Assembly: GCF_003026285.1 (NCBI RefSeq)
Contig: NZ_PYOD01000010.1
Coordinates: 90,863 to 154,862, forward strand
Direction: 5' to 3'
Source of the DNA: Photobacterium profundum
Lineage (GTDB): Bacteria; Pseudomonadota; Gammaproteobacteria; Enterobacterales; Vibrionaceae
Length of the DNA stretch: 64,000 nt
Shown here in pieces: positions 8,431 to 16,941 of the stretch (position 1 is its first letter; each line of letters starts with the position of its first letter). A program made the translations under genes and the position numbers. The notes beneath the pieces are model-generated. The model was not told where the DNA came from and did no database searches. It saw nothing but the letters and a program-made list of their open reading frames with translations.

Positions 8431-8914
8431 CACTCTGCTGTTTCTGTGTTTAAGCACACCAAGCTGGGCATTAAGCAACGATACAGAGCAACCAATTTAT
8501 ATCGACTCTGATAACCAAGAATTGGATATTCAAAAAAACATCGTGACCTTTACAGGTAATGTTATTTTGCGCCAAGGCAGCATCGACATTCGTGCTGATA
8601 AAGTCGTGATTACCCGCCCAAATGGTCAGGACGGTCAAGAAACTATCGATGCCTATGGTAAGCCAGCAACCTTCCATCAAATCATGGATGATGGTAAACC
8701 TATCGATGGTGCTTCGTTAAAAATGCGTTATGAAACAGCTATCGACTTCTTAAAAATGACTGACGAAGCCATTTTGATTCAAGAAGGCAGCGAGATTCAA
8801 GGTAAAGTCATCACCTATAAAATTGATGAGCAAAGATTAGTTGCTGAAAGTGGTAATAAAAAGCGTGTTACTACCATTCTTCAACCTAAAAACCTTAACA
8901 ATAACAAAAAATAA
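8411..8914 (+). CDS. lptA: LPS transport periplasmic bridge protein LptA
   Basis: LptA polymerises into the periplasmic bridge that carries LPS from LptC to the LptD/E translocon. The 167-residue precursor has a Sec signal peptide (MKLYKISTLLFLCLSTPSWA) and an OstA-type beta-jellyroll with IDSDNQELDIQKNIVTFTGN near its start. The QGSIDIRADKVVI strand follows. The C-terminus is shorter than that of E. coli LptA (185). It is overlapped by lptC and followed nine bases later by lptB. Confidence 0.96.
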   Translation: MKLYKISTLLFLCLSTPSWALSNDTEQPIYIDSDNQELDIQKNIVTFTGNVILRQGSIDIRADKVVITRPNGQDGQETIDAYGKPATFHQIMDDGKPIDGASLKMRYETAIDFLKMTDEAILIQEGSEIQGKVITYKIDEQRLVAESGNKKRVTTILQPKNLNNNKK

Positions 8915-8923
8915 GCGGCGGCA

Positions 8924-9649
8924 ATGGCAATACTAAAAGCAGAACACTTAGCCAAAAGTTATAACGGACGTAAAGTCGTTTCAGACGTAAGCCTTGAAGT
9001 GGAATCAGGCAAAATTGTTGGCTTACTTGGACCAAACGGTGCAGGCAAAACCACCTCTTTTTACATGATTGTCGGGTTAGTGGCACGTGATGAAGGTAAA
9101 ATTACGATTGATGGTACCGACATCAGCCTTCAACCTATGCATAATCGTTCTCGCATGGGTATTGGGTATCTGCCGCAAGAAGCCTCTATTTTCCGTCGTT
9201 TATCTGTTCACGACAACCTAATGGCTGTGCTGCAAACCCGTAAAGAAATCACCAAGCAGCAACGCCAAGATAAACTTGAAGAATTATTAGATGAATTCAA
9301 CATTCAGCACATCCGCAATAGTTTAGGCATGGCGCTATCAGGTGGTGAACGCCGCCGCGTAGAAATTGCACGAGCTCTCGCTGCAAATCCAAAATTCATT
9401 CTGCTTGATGAACCGTTCGCAGGTGTCGATCCTATCTCTGTGATCGACATTAAGAAAATCATCGAACATTTACGCGATCGTGGCCTTGGTGTACTGATTA
9501 CCGACCATAACGTGCGTGAAACATTGGATGTTTGTGAGCATGCATATATTGTAAGCCAAGGTCATTTGATCGCAAATGGCACACCATCAGATGTATTGAA
9601 TGATGAGCATGTGAAACGTGTTTATCTAGGTGACCAGTTCCGTCTATAG
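8924..9649 (+). CDS. lptB: LPS export ABC transporter ATPase LptB
   Basis: LptB is the cytoplasmic ATPase dimer of LptB2FGC. At 241 residues it equals the E. coli protein. Walker A is GPNGAGKT, the signature is LSGGERRR, Walker B is FILLDEPFAGVDP and the switch His is in ITDHNVRE. The lptF and lptG permease genes are not in the window, which is normal because they lie elsewhere in this group. It is followed by rpoN after 53 bases. Confidence 0.98.
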   Translation: MAILKAEHLAKSYNGRKVVSDVSLEVESGKIVGLLGPNGAGKTTSFYMIVGLVARDEGKITIDGTDISLQPMHNRSRMGIGYLPQEASIFRRLSVHDNLMAVLQTRKEITKQQRQDKLEELLDEFNIQHIRNSLGMALSGGERRRVEIARALAANPKFILLDEPFAGVDPISVIDIKKIIEHLRDRGLGVLITDHNVRETLDVCEHAYIVSQGHLIANGTPSDVLNDEHVKRVYLGDQFRL

Positions 9650-9702
9650 TTAGAAATAGATGGCAGGCCCAATAAATATAATAATAAGGTGTATAAACAC
9701 GA

Positions 9703-11217
9703 ATGAAAACCTCGCTCCAGCTTAAGCTAGGCCAACAATTGGCAATGACGCCGCAATTACAGCAAGCGATTCGTTTGTTGCAATTATCGACTTTGGATCT
9801 ACAGCAAGAAATCCAAGAAGCTTTGGACAGCAATCCTTTGTTGGAGCTCGAGGAAAACCCTAGTGATTCAGATTCCAGCTCATCCGATAATGATAAAAAT
9901 ACGGAATCCGTGAGTTCAGAACAGAATGATTCAGAAGGTCCGACCGATACTGACTCATCAGACAATATTCAATCAGAACCTGAACCATTCGACACATCAG
10001 AAGTTATCGAGCAACATGAAATGCCCGAAGAACTGCCTGTCGATACAACTTGGGATGATGTTTATAGTTCAGGGACAGGTAGTACTGGCATTGCTGTTAA
10101 TGATGAAATGCCCGTCTATCAAGGTGAAACAACTGAATCACTTCAAGATTATTTGATGTGGCAAGTTCACCTAACGCCCTTCTCAGAAACTGATTTAACC
10201 ATTGCGACCGCTATCATTGATGCCGTTGACGATAGAGGTTATCTGACTTGTTCAGCTGATGACATTCTGGAAAGTATGGGCGATGAAGAAGTTGAGTTAG
10301 ATGAAGTAGAAGCCGTATTGAAACGGGTGCAACAATTTGACCCTTTAGGTGTTGCCTCTCGAAATTTGCAAGAATGCCTACTACTTCAGCTTGCAACGTT
10401 CCCCAAAGATACACCATGGCTAATTGAAGCGAAAGTTTTGCTCAATCAACATATTGATTTATTGGGTAACCGTGATTATCGCCAGTTGATGCGTGAAACT
10501 AAATTAAAAGAGAGTGAACTCAAATCAGTCATGCAACTGATTCATAATTTAGCCCCACGCCCTGGCAATCGTATTATTGCGTCAGAAACTGAATATGTCA
10601 TTCCTGATGTGTCTGTTATAAAAGATCATGGCAAGTGGGTAGTCACCATCAACCCTGATAGCGTACCTCGCATTCGAGTGAATCAACAATACGCTGCACT
10701 CAGCAAAACGACACGCAACAGTGCTGATAGCCTATTTATCCGCACCCATTTACAAGATGCTAAATGGTTAATTAAAAGCTTAGAAAGCCGAAATGAAACC
10801 CTTTTAAAAGTATCTCGTTGTATTGTTGAGCATCAGCAAGATTTCTTTGAGTATGGCGAAGAAGCCATGAAACCGATGGTACTGAATGATATTGCGCTCG
10901 ACGTTGAAATGCACGAATCAACGATTTCTCGTGTTACTACGCAAAAGTACATGCATACGCCACGTGGCATATTCGAATTAAAATACTTTTTCTCAAGTCA
11001 TGTTAATACCGATAGCGGAGGTGAATGTTCATCAACCGCCATTCGAGCACTTGTTAAGAAGTTAGTTGCGGCAGAAAACCAAGCAAAACCTCTTAGTGAC
11101 AGTAAAATTGCGACTTTATTGGCAGAACAAGGCATCATGGTAGCGAGAAGAACCATTGCTAAATACCGTGAATCCTTGGGAATTTCGCCATCTAACCAAC
11201 GAAAACGTCTGATCTAA
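9703..11217 (+). CDS. rpoN: RNA polymerase sigma-54 factor
   Basis: RpoN directs RNA polymerase to -24/-12 promoters that need AAA+ enhancer-binding activators; in vibrios it serves nitrogen, motility and related regulons. The 504-residue protein has the Gln/Leu-rich activator region I at its N-terminus (LKLGQQLAMTPQLQQAIRLL), an acidic Ser/Asp-rich region II at about residues 55-110, the core-binding domain, and the RpoN box ARRTIAKYRE at residues 481-490. Region II is longer than in E. coli (477 residues total). It heads the nitrogen-PTS cluster with hpf, ptsN, rapZ and ptsO. Confidence 0.98.
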   Translation: MKTSLQLKLGQQLAMTPQLQQAIRLLQLSTLDLQQEIQEALDSNPLLELEENPSDSDSSSSDNDKNTESVSSEQNDSEGPTDTDSSDNIQSEPEPFDTSEVIEQHEMPEELPVDTTWDDVYSSGTGSTGIAVNDEMPVYQGETTESLQDYLMWQVHLTPFSETDLTIATAIIDAVDDRGYLTCSADDILESMGDEEVELDEVEAVLKRVQQFDPLGVASRNLQECLLLQLATFPKDTPWLIEAKVLLNQHIDLLGNRDYRQLMRETKLKESELKSVMQLIHNLAPRPGNRIIASETEYVIPDVSVIKDHGKWVVTINPDSVPRIRVNQQYAALSKTTRNSADSLFIRTHLQDAKWLIKSLESRNETLLKVSRCIVEHQQDFFEYGEEAMKPMVLNDIALDVEMHESTISRVTTQKYMHTPRGIFELKYFFSSHVNTDSGGECSSTAIRALVKKLVAAENQAKPLSDSKIATLLAEQGIMVARRTIAKYRESLGISPSNQRKRLI

Positions 11218-11243
11218 CCAGATATAACGAAAGGAAGATGTCT

Positions 11244-11531
11244 ATGCAAATCAATATCACTGGGCACCATGTTGAAGTTACTCAAGCGCTTCGCGAATAT
11301 GTCACAACTAAATTTGACAAGCTAGAGCGCTTTTTCGATAAAATTAATAATGTTCAAGTGATTTTGACCGTAGATAAACTACATCAAATAGCCGAAGCTA
11401 CCTTGCACATTAACGGTGGTGAAATCCACGCAAAAGCGGATTCTGAAAATATGTATGCCGCTATAGACTCATTGACTGATAAACTCGTCCGTCAATTAAA
11501 CAAACACAAAGATAAGCTCAACAGTCACTAA
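11244..11531 (+). CDS. hpf: Ribosome hibernation promoting factor
   Basis: HPF binds the 30S subunit and helps form inactive 100S ribosomes in stationary phase. The 95-residue call starts MQINITGHHVEVTQALREYV and equals the short E. coli HPF in length. An in-frame ATG six bases upstream (11238) is too close to AAGGA, while 11244 has a normal eight-base spacing, so the inner start was chosen. It follows rpoN directly, the standard arrangement in gammaproteobacteria. Confidence 0.96.
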   Translation: MQINITGHHVEVTQALREYVTTKFDKLERFFDKINNVQVILTVDKLHQIAEATLHINGGEIHAKADSENMYAAIDSLTDKLVRQLNKHKDKLNSH

Positions 11532-11533
11532 TC

Positions 11534-11983
11534 ATGCATCTTAGTAACGTATTGAGCCTGGACTGCACAAAAAGTGCAGTTCACTGCTCCAGCAAAAAAC
11601 GCGCCCTAGAAATTATCAGCGAGATTGCCGCTGAGCACCTTGACCAAAATCCACAGCCTCTATTTGAATGTATTTTAAATCGTGAAAAAATGGGCAGTAC
11701 AGGAATTGGTAACGGTATAGCTATCCCGCACGGTCGAATTCAAAACAGTGATCAAGCTATCGCTATTCTAATTCAGTGTCAGGATCCCATTCAATTTGAT
11801 GCCATCGATAACCAACCTGTCGATCTTCTTTTTGCTTTACTCGTGCCAGATGCACAATGCAAAGAGCACTTAAAGACCCTTTCAAGCATGGCAGAAAAGC
11901 TCAGTAATAAGCAGGTTTGTAAACAATTACGAACGGCTAAAAGTGATGAAGAGCTTTATCAAATCATGACAAATGAATCATAA
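11534..11983 (+). CDS. ptsN: Nitrogen-PTS enzyme IIA (EIIA-Ntr)
   Basis: EIIA-Ntr is the terminal phosphoacceptor of the regulatory nitrogen phosphotransferase chain (PtsP-NPr-PtsN) and influences potassium and nitrogen control. The 149-residue mannitol/fructose-type EIIA domain has the phosphorylatable His at residue 66 in GNGIAIPHGRI. It begins two bases after the hpf stop and precedes rapZ and ptsO. No strong ribosome site is visible, suggesting coupling to hpf translation. Confidence 0.96.
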   Translation: MHLSNVLSLDCTKSAVHCSSKKRALEIISEIAAEHLDQNPQPLFECILNREKMGSTGIGNGIAIPHGRIQNSDQAIAILIQCQDPIQFDAIDNQPVDLLFALLVPDAQCKEHLKTLSSMAEKLSNKQVCKQLRTAKSDEELYQIMTNES

Positions 11984-12019
11984 TTATCTATACCCCGTAA
12001 TGATTGAGGTAAGTTAACC

Positions 12020-12868
12020 ATGCAGTTAATGGTCGTAAGTGGACGCTCTGGTTCAGGAAAATCCGTAGCACTACGTGTGTTAGAAGATCTTGGTTATTAC
12101 TGTGTTGATAACCTTCCCGTGACTCTACTGCCACAATTTATCAGCACGGTTGAAAATAACGAACAAGATATTGCGGTAAGTATCGATGTACGTAACATGC
12201 CCTCTGAATCAGGCGCGATCCAAAAAACATTGAATTCACTCGATGATAAATTGGATGTTAACGTCATATTTATTGATGCTGACGACAAAGAATTGGTAAA
12301 ACGTTATAGCGAAACCAGACGCTTACACCCTCTTTCAAAACATGATATGAGCTTAGAGCAAGCTATTCAGTCTGAAAGTGCGATTGTCGCTGATATTAAA
12401 GAACACGCTGACTTAGTGATCGATACAACCAATAAATCGATTCATGATTTAAGTGAGACGGTTCGAGCACGTGTACTTGGGCGAGAATCACGTAAGCTGA
12501 TATTAGTATTTGAATCGTTCGGTTTCAAACATGGTTTACCCACAGACGCCGATTACGTATTTGATGTTCGCTTTTTGCCTAATCCGCATTGGGTTCCTGA
12601 ACTCAAACCCCAAACAGGTTTAGATCAAGAGGTCAAAGAATTCCTTGTCGGGCATGCTGAAGTCAATAAATTGATTTACCAGATCCGTAACTTCATCGAA
12701 ACTTGGCTGCCTCTGCTCGAAAAAAATAACCGCAGCTATCTTACCGTTGCGATTGGTTGTACTGGTGGTCAACACCGCTCTGTCTATGTTGCCCAACAAC
12801 TCGCAGATCATTTTCTTCATGATGGACAACAAGTACAAATTCGCCACCGTACACTGGAAAGTAAATAA
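12020..12868 (+). CDS. rapZ: RapZ, RNase adapter and GlcN6P-sensing protein
   Basis: RapZ family members bind nucleotide and, in E. coli, deliver the small RNA GlmZ to RNase E in response to glucosamine-6-phosphate. The 282-residue protein has Walker A GRSGSGKS (residues 8-15), FVDADDKELVKRYSETRR-like central residues (seen as IDADDKELVKRYSETRR) and the C-terminal signature GCTGGQHRSVYVA. Whether GlmZ-type RNAs are the targets in this organism cannot be read from the window. It overlaps ptsO by one base. Confidence 0.96.
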   Translation: MQLMVVSGRSGSGKSVALRVLEDLGYYCVDNLPVTLLPQFISTVENNEQDIAVSIDVRNMPSESGAIQKTLNSLDDKLDVNVIFIDADDKELVKRYSETRRLHPLSKHDMSLEQAIQSESAIVADIKEHADLVIDTTNKSIHDLSETVRARVLGRESRKLILVFESFGFKHGLPTDADYVFDVRFLPNPHWVPELKPQTGLDQEVKEFLVGHAEVNKLIYQIRNFIETWLPLLEKNNRSYLTVAIGCTGGQHRSVYVAQQLADHFLHDGQQVQIRHRTLESK

Positions 12869-13143
12869 TGCCAGTATTAAGCCGTGAACTGTTCATTAAA
12901 AACCGCCTAGGTCTACATGCAAGAGCAGCTATAAAGCTGGTTGAATTAACCCAAAGTTTCGAAGCAACTATCACTATCAGTAATGATGAGAAAAGTGCTA
13001 CCGCAGACAGCGTAATGGGATTATTGATGCTTGAATCAGCGCAAGGTCAGCAAATCAACGTTAGTGCAGAAGGAAGTGATGCCGAGCAAGCGCTCAATGC
13101 TGTCACTGACCTCATAGAAGCAGGTTTTGATGAAGATAATTAA
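12868..13143 (+). CDS. ptsO: Nitrogen-PTS phosphocarrier NPr
   Basis: NPr is the HPr-like carrier passing phosphate from PtsP to PtsN. The 91-residue protein carries the active His at residue 17 in NRLGLHARAA. The regulatory-Ser region reads ADSVMGLLMLESAQGQ. It is coupled to rapZ through a TAATG junction and is the last gene of the rpoN cluster. Two stem-loops follow it. Confidence 0.96.
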   Translation: MPVLSRELFIKNRLGLHARAAIKLVELTQSFEATITISNDEKSATADSVMGLLMLESAQGQQINVSAEGSDAEQALNAVTDLIEAGFDEDN

Positions 13144-13181
13144 TCGATGTTCTAGCAGTTAAATAAACACTAAACATCGAT
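13143..13181 (+). promoter_or_regulatory. Stem-loop directly after ptsO
   Basis: The arms ATCGATGTT (13143-13151) and AACATCGAT (13173-13181) are a perfect nine-base inverted repeat around a 21-nt loop, starting at the ptsO stop codon. There is no T-run, so it is not a typical intrinsic terminator. It may protect the 3' end of the ptsO transcript or be part of the mgtE leader. Confidence 0.5.
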
Positions 13182-13189
13182 AAATGAAT

Positions 13190-13250
13190 CGATAATGACG
13201 GTAAAAGACGTAATTTATAGCGACTATTAACACCTTCACCGTTATTGTCG
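13190..13250 (+). promoter_or_regulatory. Long stem-loop between ptsO and mgtE
   Basis: An 18-base imperfect stem pairs 13190-13207 with 13233-13250 (16 of 18 positions pair, counting two G-T wobbles) around an AT-rich 25-nt loop. TTTT follows directly. It could act as a weak terminator for ptsO or as a leader structure upstream of the magnesium transporter gene. Confidence 0.45.
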
Positions 13251-13363
13251 TTTTAACACCAGCATTAAATATTTAATTCCTCTTAAATCTGGTGAGACAA
13301 CAGCCTTTGTAATACGTTAAAATTCAAATTATTGCGCCATCAATTCATAAGGTCCCATTGCCT

Positions 13364-14722
13364 ATGGCGGATGCTTTAGAACAAGATCAAACACATCAAA
13401 CACTGCAAGAAGTGAACACAGCCCTAGAGAACGGGATGTTTGTTCATGTCCGCCGTATTCTTCAAGATATGGAACCGGAGGATATTGCTCACCTCTTAGA
13501 AGCTTCTCCGCCTAAAGAACGTCAGGTACTTTGGCAGCTAACCGATCCTGAAGAGCAAGGTGAGATTCTTGATGAGCTATCAGAAGATGTAAAAGACGGT
13601 ATCGTCTCGCAAATGGAGCCAGAAAAACTGGCAGCCGTAACCGAGGGGATGGAGAGTGATGACGTCGCCTATGTATTGCGTAGCTTGTCTGATGAGAGAT
13701 ATCAGGAAGTGTTGGCGCAAATGGATGCCACCGACCGTCATCGAATAGAAAAAGCCCTCGCCTACCCAGAAGAGACCGCTGGCGGAATGATGAGCACCGA
13801 CTTCATCACAATTCGTGGTGATGTTACGGCAGATGTTGTTCTACGTTATCTACGCATGAAAGGGGAGCTCCCTGAAGCAACTGATGCCTTGTACGTGGTT
13901 AATGAACAAGAAAAATTAATTGGCCACCTTTCTCTTTCGGCCTTAATAACCACGCAGCCTGATATCGAAATCCGTGAGGTTATGGAAGATGCTGATGAAG
14001 CGATTCCTGTCGATATGGATGATAGCGAAATCGCCAACTTATTCGAACGTCGAAATTGGGTTTCAGCCCCTGTCGTTGATGCGAATAATCATCTCGTCGG
14101 TCGTATCACTATCGATGATGTGGTCGATATTATTCGAGAAGATGCTGAACACTCGATGATGAGTATGGCGGGTCTTGATGATGACGAAGACACCTTCGCA
14201 CCAGTAATGAAATCGGCACGTCGACGAAGTATTTGGCTCGGTGTCAATGTTCTTGCAGCATTAGCTGCCGCATCTGTTTCCAACATGTTTGAAGAAACGC
14301 TGGCACAAATGGCATCCATTGCTGTTTTGATGACAATCGTCCCCTCTATGGGTGGTGTGGCAGGAAACCAAACTGTTGCCTTGGTTATTCGAGGTTTAGC
14401 GGTTGGACACATTGGTGATTCAAACACGCGCTGGTTGCTAAGCAAAGAAGCCCGAGTCGGTTTAATTAACGGCATACTATGGGCGGCGATTATCGGCGGC
14501 GTGGTGGTCGTGTGGAAAGGAAATATTGTACTCGGTGCCATTATTGCCGGTGCGATGCTCACCAATCTCTTTATGGCGGGTGTGGCGGGTGTAACAATTC
14601 CAATACTATTGAAAAAATATAATATCGACCCAGCGCTTGCTGGAGGTATGGCGTTAACTACCATCACCGATATTGTTGGCCTGTCGGTTTTCCTCGGTCT
14701 TGCAACGATCTTTTTAATCTAG
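13364..14722 (+). CDS. mgtE: Magnesium transporter MgtE
   Basis: MgtE is a Mg2+-gated inner-membrane magnesium channel. The 452-residue protein has a cytoplasmic N domain (about 1-130, with DMEPEDIAHLLEASPPKERQ), two CBS domains (about 135-255, with YPEETAGGMMSTDFI) and a five-helix membrane domain with the pore motif VPSMGGVAGNQT and ALAGGMALTTITDIVGL. The ATG at 13364 was chosen; a TTG two codons upstream (13358) is nearer to AAGG and remains possible. A bidirectional terminator separates it from converging pmbA. Confidence 0.95.
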   Translation: MADALEQDQTHQTLQEVNTALENGMFVHVRRILQDMEPEDIAHLLEASPPKERQVLWQLTDPEEQGEILDELSEDVKDGIVSQMEPEKLAAVTEGMESDDVAYVLRSLSDERYQEVLAQMDATDRHRIEKALAYPEETAGGMMSTDFITIRGDVTADVVLRYLRMKGELPEATDALYVVNEQEKLIGHLSLSALITTQPDIEIREVMEDADEAIPVDMDDSEIANLFERRNWVSAPVVDANNHLVGRITIDDVVDIIREDAEHSMMSMAGLDDDEDTFAPVMKSARRRSIWLGVNVLAALAAASVSNMFEETLAQMASIAVLMTIVPSMGGVAGNQTVALVIRGLAVGHIGDSNTRWLLSKEARVGLINGILWAAIIGGVVVVWKGNIVLGAIIAGAMLTNLFMAGVAGVTIPILLKKYNIDPALAGGMALTTITDIVGLSVFLGLATIFLI

Positions 14723-14755
14723 AAAACCGTTAGCTTTTTCTATTTAGCCTCATAT

Positions 14756-14806
14756 AAAAAGGGACGAGGTATTTATCACTTAAGATAAAAACCTCCCCCC
14801 CTTTTT
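14756..14806. terminator. Bidirectional terminator between mgtE and pmbA
   Basis: AAAAAGGG and GAGGT on the left pair with ACCTC and CCCTTTTT on the right, with A-runs and T-runs outside the stem on both strands. Its position between converging genes fits a shared terminator. Confidence 0.75.
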
Positions 14807-14848
14807 ATTGGCTTAATACCGCCTTAGATAGCTCGTCGTGATATATTA

Positions 14849-16192
14849 TTACTCGCCAGCAATCTTCATTGTGTCTAACAAAATAGAGCCTGTTTGGATT
14901 TGACTACGTGTTTCCGTGTCTGCTCCGATTGCGACAATGTTTTTCATCATATCTTTTAAGTTACCAGCAATGGTAATTTCACTGACAGGATATTGAATCT
15001 CACCGTTTTCAACCCAAAAGCCAGCAGCACCACGCGAGTAATCTCCCGTTACAATGTTAACGCCTTGGCCCATTAACTCTGTAACCAATAAACCACGATC
15101 CATCTTTTTCAGCATCTGCTCAAAGCTTTCACCCGTCGATTTCACTAACCAATTATGAATACCACCAGCGTGACCCGTTGGCTGCTGCCCCAATTTACGC
15201 GCAGCATAACTTGTCATCAGGTATGTTTGCAGCACACCATCGGTAATAATTTCTAAATCCCGCGTCGCCAAACCTTCGCTATCAAATGGCGTACTCGCCA
15301 TACCACGAAGAATATGTGGGCGCTCGCTAATGCCTAACCATTCAGGGAAAATCTGCTCACCAAGCTGATCCAATAGGAATGAAGACTTTCGATATAAGTT
15401 CGAACCACTGATCCCCATAATCAGGTGGCCAAACAAACCTGTCGCTATATCAGCAGAAAACATGATCGGTGCTTCACGTGTCGACAACTTCTGTGCATCA
15501 ATACGACCTAGCGTACGCTCTGCGGCGTGCTGACCTACACGCTCAGGCGTCCAAAGTTCAGAGGCTACGCGTGAAGACGTGTAACTGTAGTCTCGCTCCA
15601 TCTGACCATTCTTACCTTCAGCAATCACACAACAGCTCGTACTGTGGCGGCTAGAAGCATAACTCGCAAGCATGCCATGGCTGTTACCATAAACACGCAC
15701 GCCGTAATGGCTATCGTAACTTGCACCATCGCTTTGCTTAATACGGGGATCGAAATCTAATGCCGCTTGCTCTGCAGCAAAGGCAATCGATGCTGCAAAA
15801 TCAGGCTCTGGTTCATCAGGATGAAACAGATCTAATTCTGGAATATTTTTTGCCATCAATTCTGCAGGAGCAGGGCCTGCAAAGGGATCTTCTGAGGTGT
15901 ATCGAGCAATATCAAGTGCAGCTGCAACTGTTTGGGCAATGGCTTTTTCACTCAAATCTGATGTAGAAGCACTGCCTTTACGTTGGCCACGGTACACTGT
16001 GATACCCAGAGCACCATCACTGTTAAATTCCACATTCTCGATTTCACACATGCGCGTGGAAACACTGATACCCGTGGTTTTATTAATAGCAACTTCAGCA
16101 GCATCGGCTTGCTGTCCTGCGACTTCTAACGCTTTAGCAACTGCAGCTTCCAGCTCAACACGCTGATGTGCAACCTGTTCTCTTACGTCCAT
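14849..16192 (-). CDS. pmbA: TldE/PmbA metalloprotease subunit
   Basis: PmbA (TldE) forms a heterodimer with TldD that degrades unfolded leader peptides, as in microcin B17 and other RiPP maturation. The 447-residue protein (450 in E. coli) shows the modulator-of-gyrase fold: GDYSRGAAGFWVENG, the EITIAGNLKDMMKNI C-terminal stretch and the MRGMASTPFDSEGLATRDL-like region (here ILRGMASTPFDSEG). It lacks the HEXXH zinc motif, as expected because TldD supplies it. The tldD gene lies less than 1 kb away, on the same strand and separated only by darP. Confidence 0.96.
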   Translation of the reverse strand: MDVREQVAHQRVELEAAVAKALEVAGQQADAAEVAINKTTGISVSTRMCEIENVEFNSDGALGITVYRGQRKGSASTSDLSEKAIAQTVAAALDIARYTSEDPFAGPAPAELMAKNIPELDLFHPDEPEPDFAASIAFAAEQAALDFDPRIKQSDGASYDSHYGVRVYGNSHGMLASYASSRHSTSCCVIAEGKNGQMERDYSYTSSRVASELWTPERVGQHAAERTLGRIDAQKLSTREAPIMFSADIATGLFGHLIMGISGSNLYRKSSFLLDQLGEQIFPEWLGISERPHILRGMASTPFDSEGLATRDLEIITDGVLQTYLMTSYAARKLGQQPTGHAGGIHNWLVKSTGESFEQMLKKMDRGLLVTELMGQGVNIVTGDYSRGAAGFWVENGEIQYPVSEITIAGNLKDMMKNIVAIGADTETRSQIQTGSILLDTMKIAGE

Positions 16193-16315
16193 AGGATCAC
16201 TTATCTGGCTTTTAATCGTTATATAATTATGATAGTTACAGAATAATGTAATTTACGCCCAAAATCGTTAGTAAACTGATAAAATAGATACATTAGCATT
16301 CTTAGTGAGCCAGTT

Positions 16316-16840
16316 ATGAGCCGTAAAAACCAAAAAGCACCTTGGGAACCAGAAGAAGAAATCATTTGGGTAAGTAAAACCGAGATGAAACGCGACATGG
16401 ATGCAATCCAAAAGCTAGGCGAAGAGCTTGTTGCTCTAACACCAAATGCTTTAGCGAAAATCCCGCTTGAAGAAGAGTTAATGGATTCAATCAAAGATGC
16501 ACAGCGCTTCAAGAATGAAGCTCGCCGTCGTCAACTGCAATACATCGGTAAAGTGATGAAGCATATCGATCTTGATCCGATTCAAGCAGCTCTTGATAAA
16601 CTACGTAACAAGCACTCACAGCACACTGTTGCTTTGAAGAAGCTTGAGCAAAAGCGTGATCGTTTAATCGAAAATGGCGACAGTATGATTAATGCCATAA
16701 TGGTTGATCATCCTGATGCAGACCGTCAGCACTTGCGTCAACTAACTCGCCAAGCGAATAAAGAAAAAGCAAATAATAAGCCAGCAAAAGCTTACCGTGA
16801 AATTTTTCAATATCTGAAAGAGCTGTACCTAGAAAACTAA
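16316..16840 (+). CDS. darP: Ribosome-associated biogenesis factor DarP (YjgA)
   Basis: DarP (YjgA) is a small protein that assists late 50S subunit assembly. The 174-residue, highly charged, helical protein begins MSRKNQKAPWEPEEEIIWVSKTE-like sequence and has KNEARRRQLQYIGKVM and a DLDPIQAALDKL segment, all family hallmarks. It is divergent from pmbA, which is its usual neighbour, and converges on tldD across a terminator. Confidence 0.95.
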   Translation: MSRKNQKAPWEPEEEIIWVSKTEMKRDMDAIQKLGEELVALTPNALAKIPLEEELMDSIKDAQRFKNEARRRQLQYIGKVMKHIDLDPIQAALDKLRNKHSQHTVALKKLEQKRDRLIENGDSMINAIMVDHPDADRQHLRQLTRQANKEKANNKPAKAYREIFQYLKELYLEN

Positions 16841-16884
16841 TCTAGCGGCAATATAGCAAGGTTCCATGCTTGAAATCAGAGCAT

Positions 16885-16916
16885 AAAAAAGCCAGCAACG
16901 GATGCTGGCATTTTTA
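16885..16916. terminator. Bidirectional terminator between darP and tldD
   Basis: The stem GCCAGCA (16891-16897) pairs with TGCTGGC (16903-16909) around ACGGA. An A-run precedes it and TTTTT follows, so it can end transcripts from both strands. Confidence 0.85.
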
Positions 16917-16941
16917 TATCAATTAAGTAAGTAACAGAAAA

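Noticed and set aside
14089..14667. A long open frame on the minus strand opposite mgtE (192 codons)
   Set aside because: It lies wholly inside the well-supported mgtE gene, has no ribosome site or family motifs, and its composition is that of an antisense shadow.
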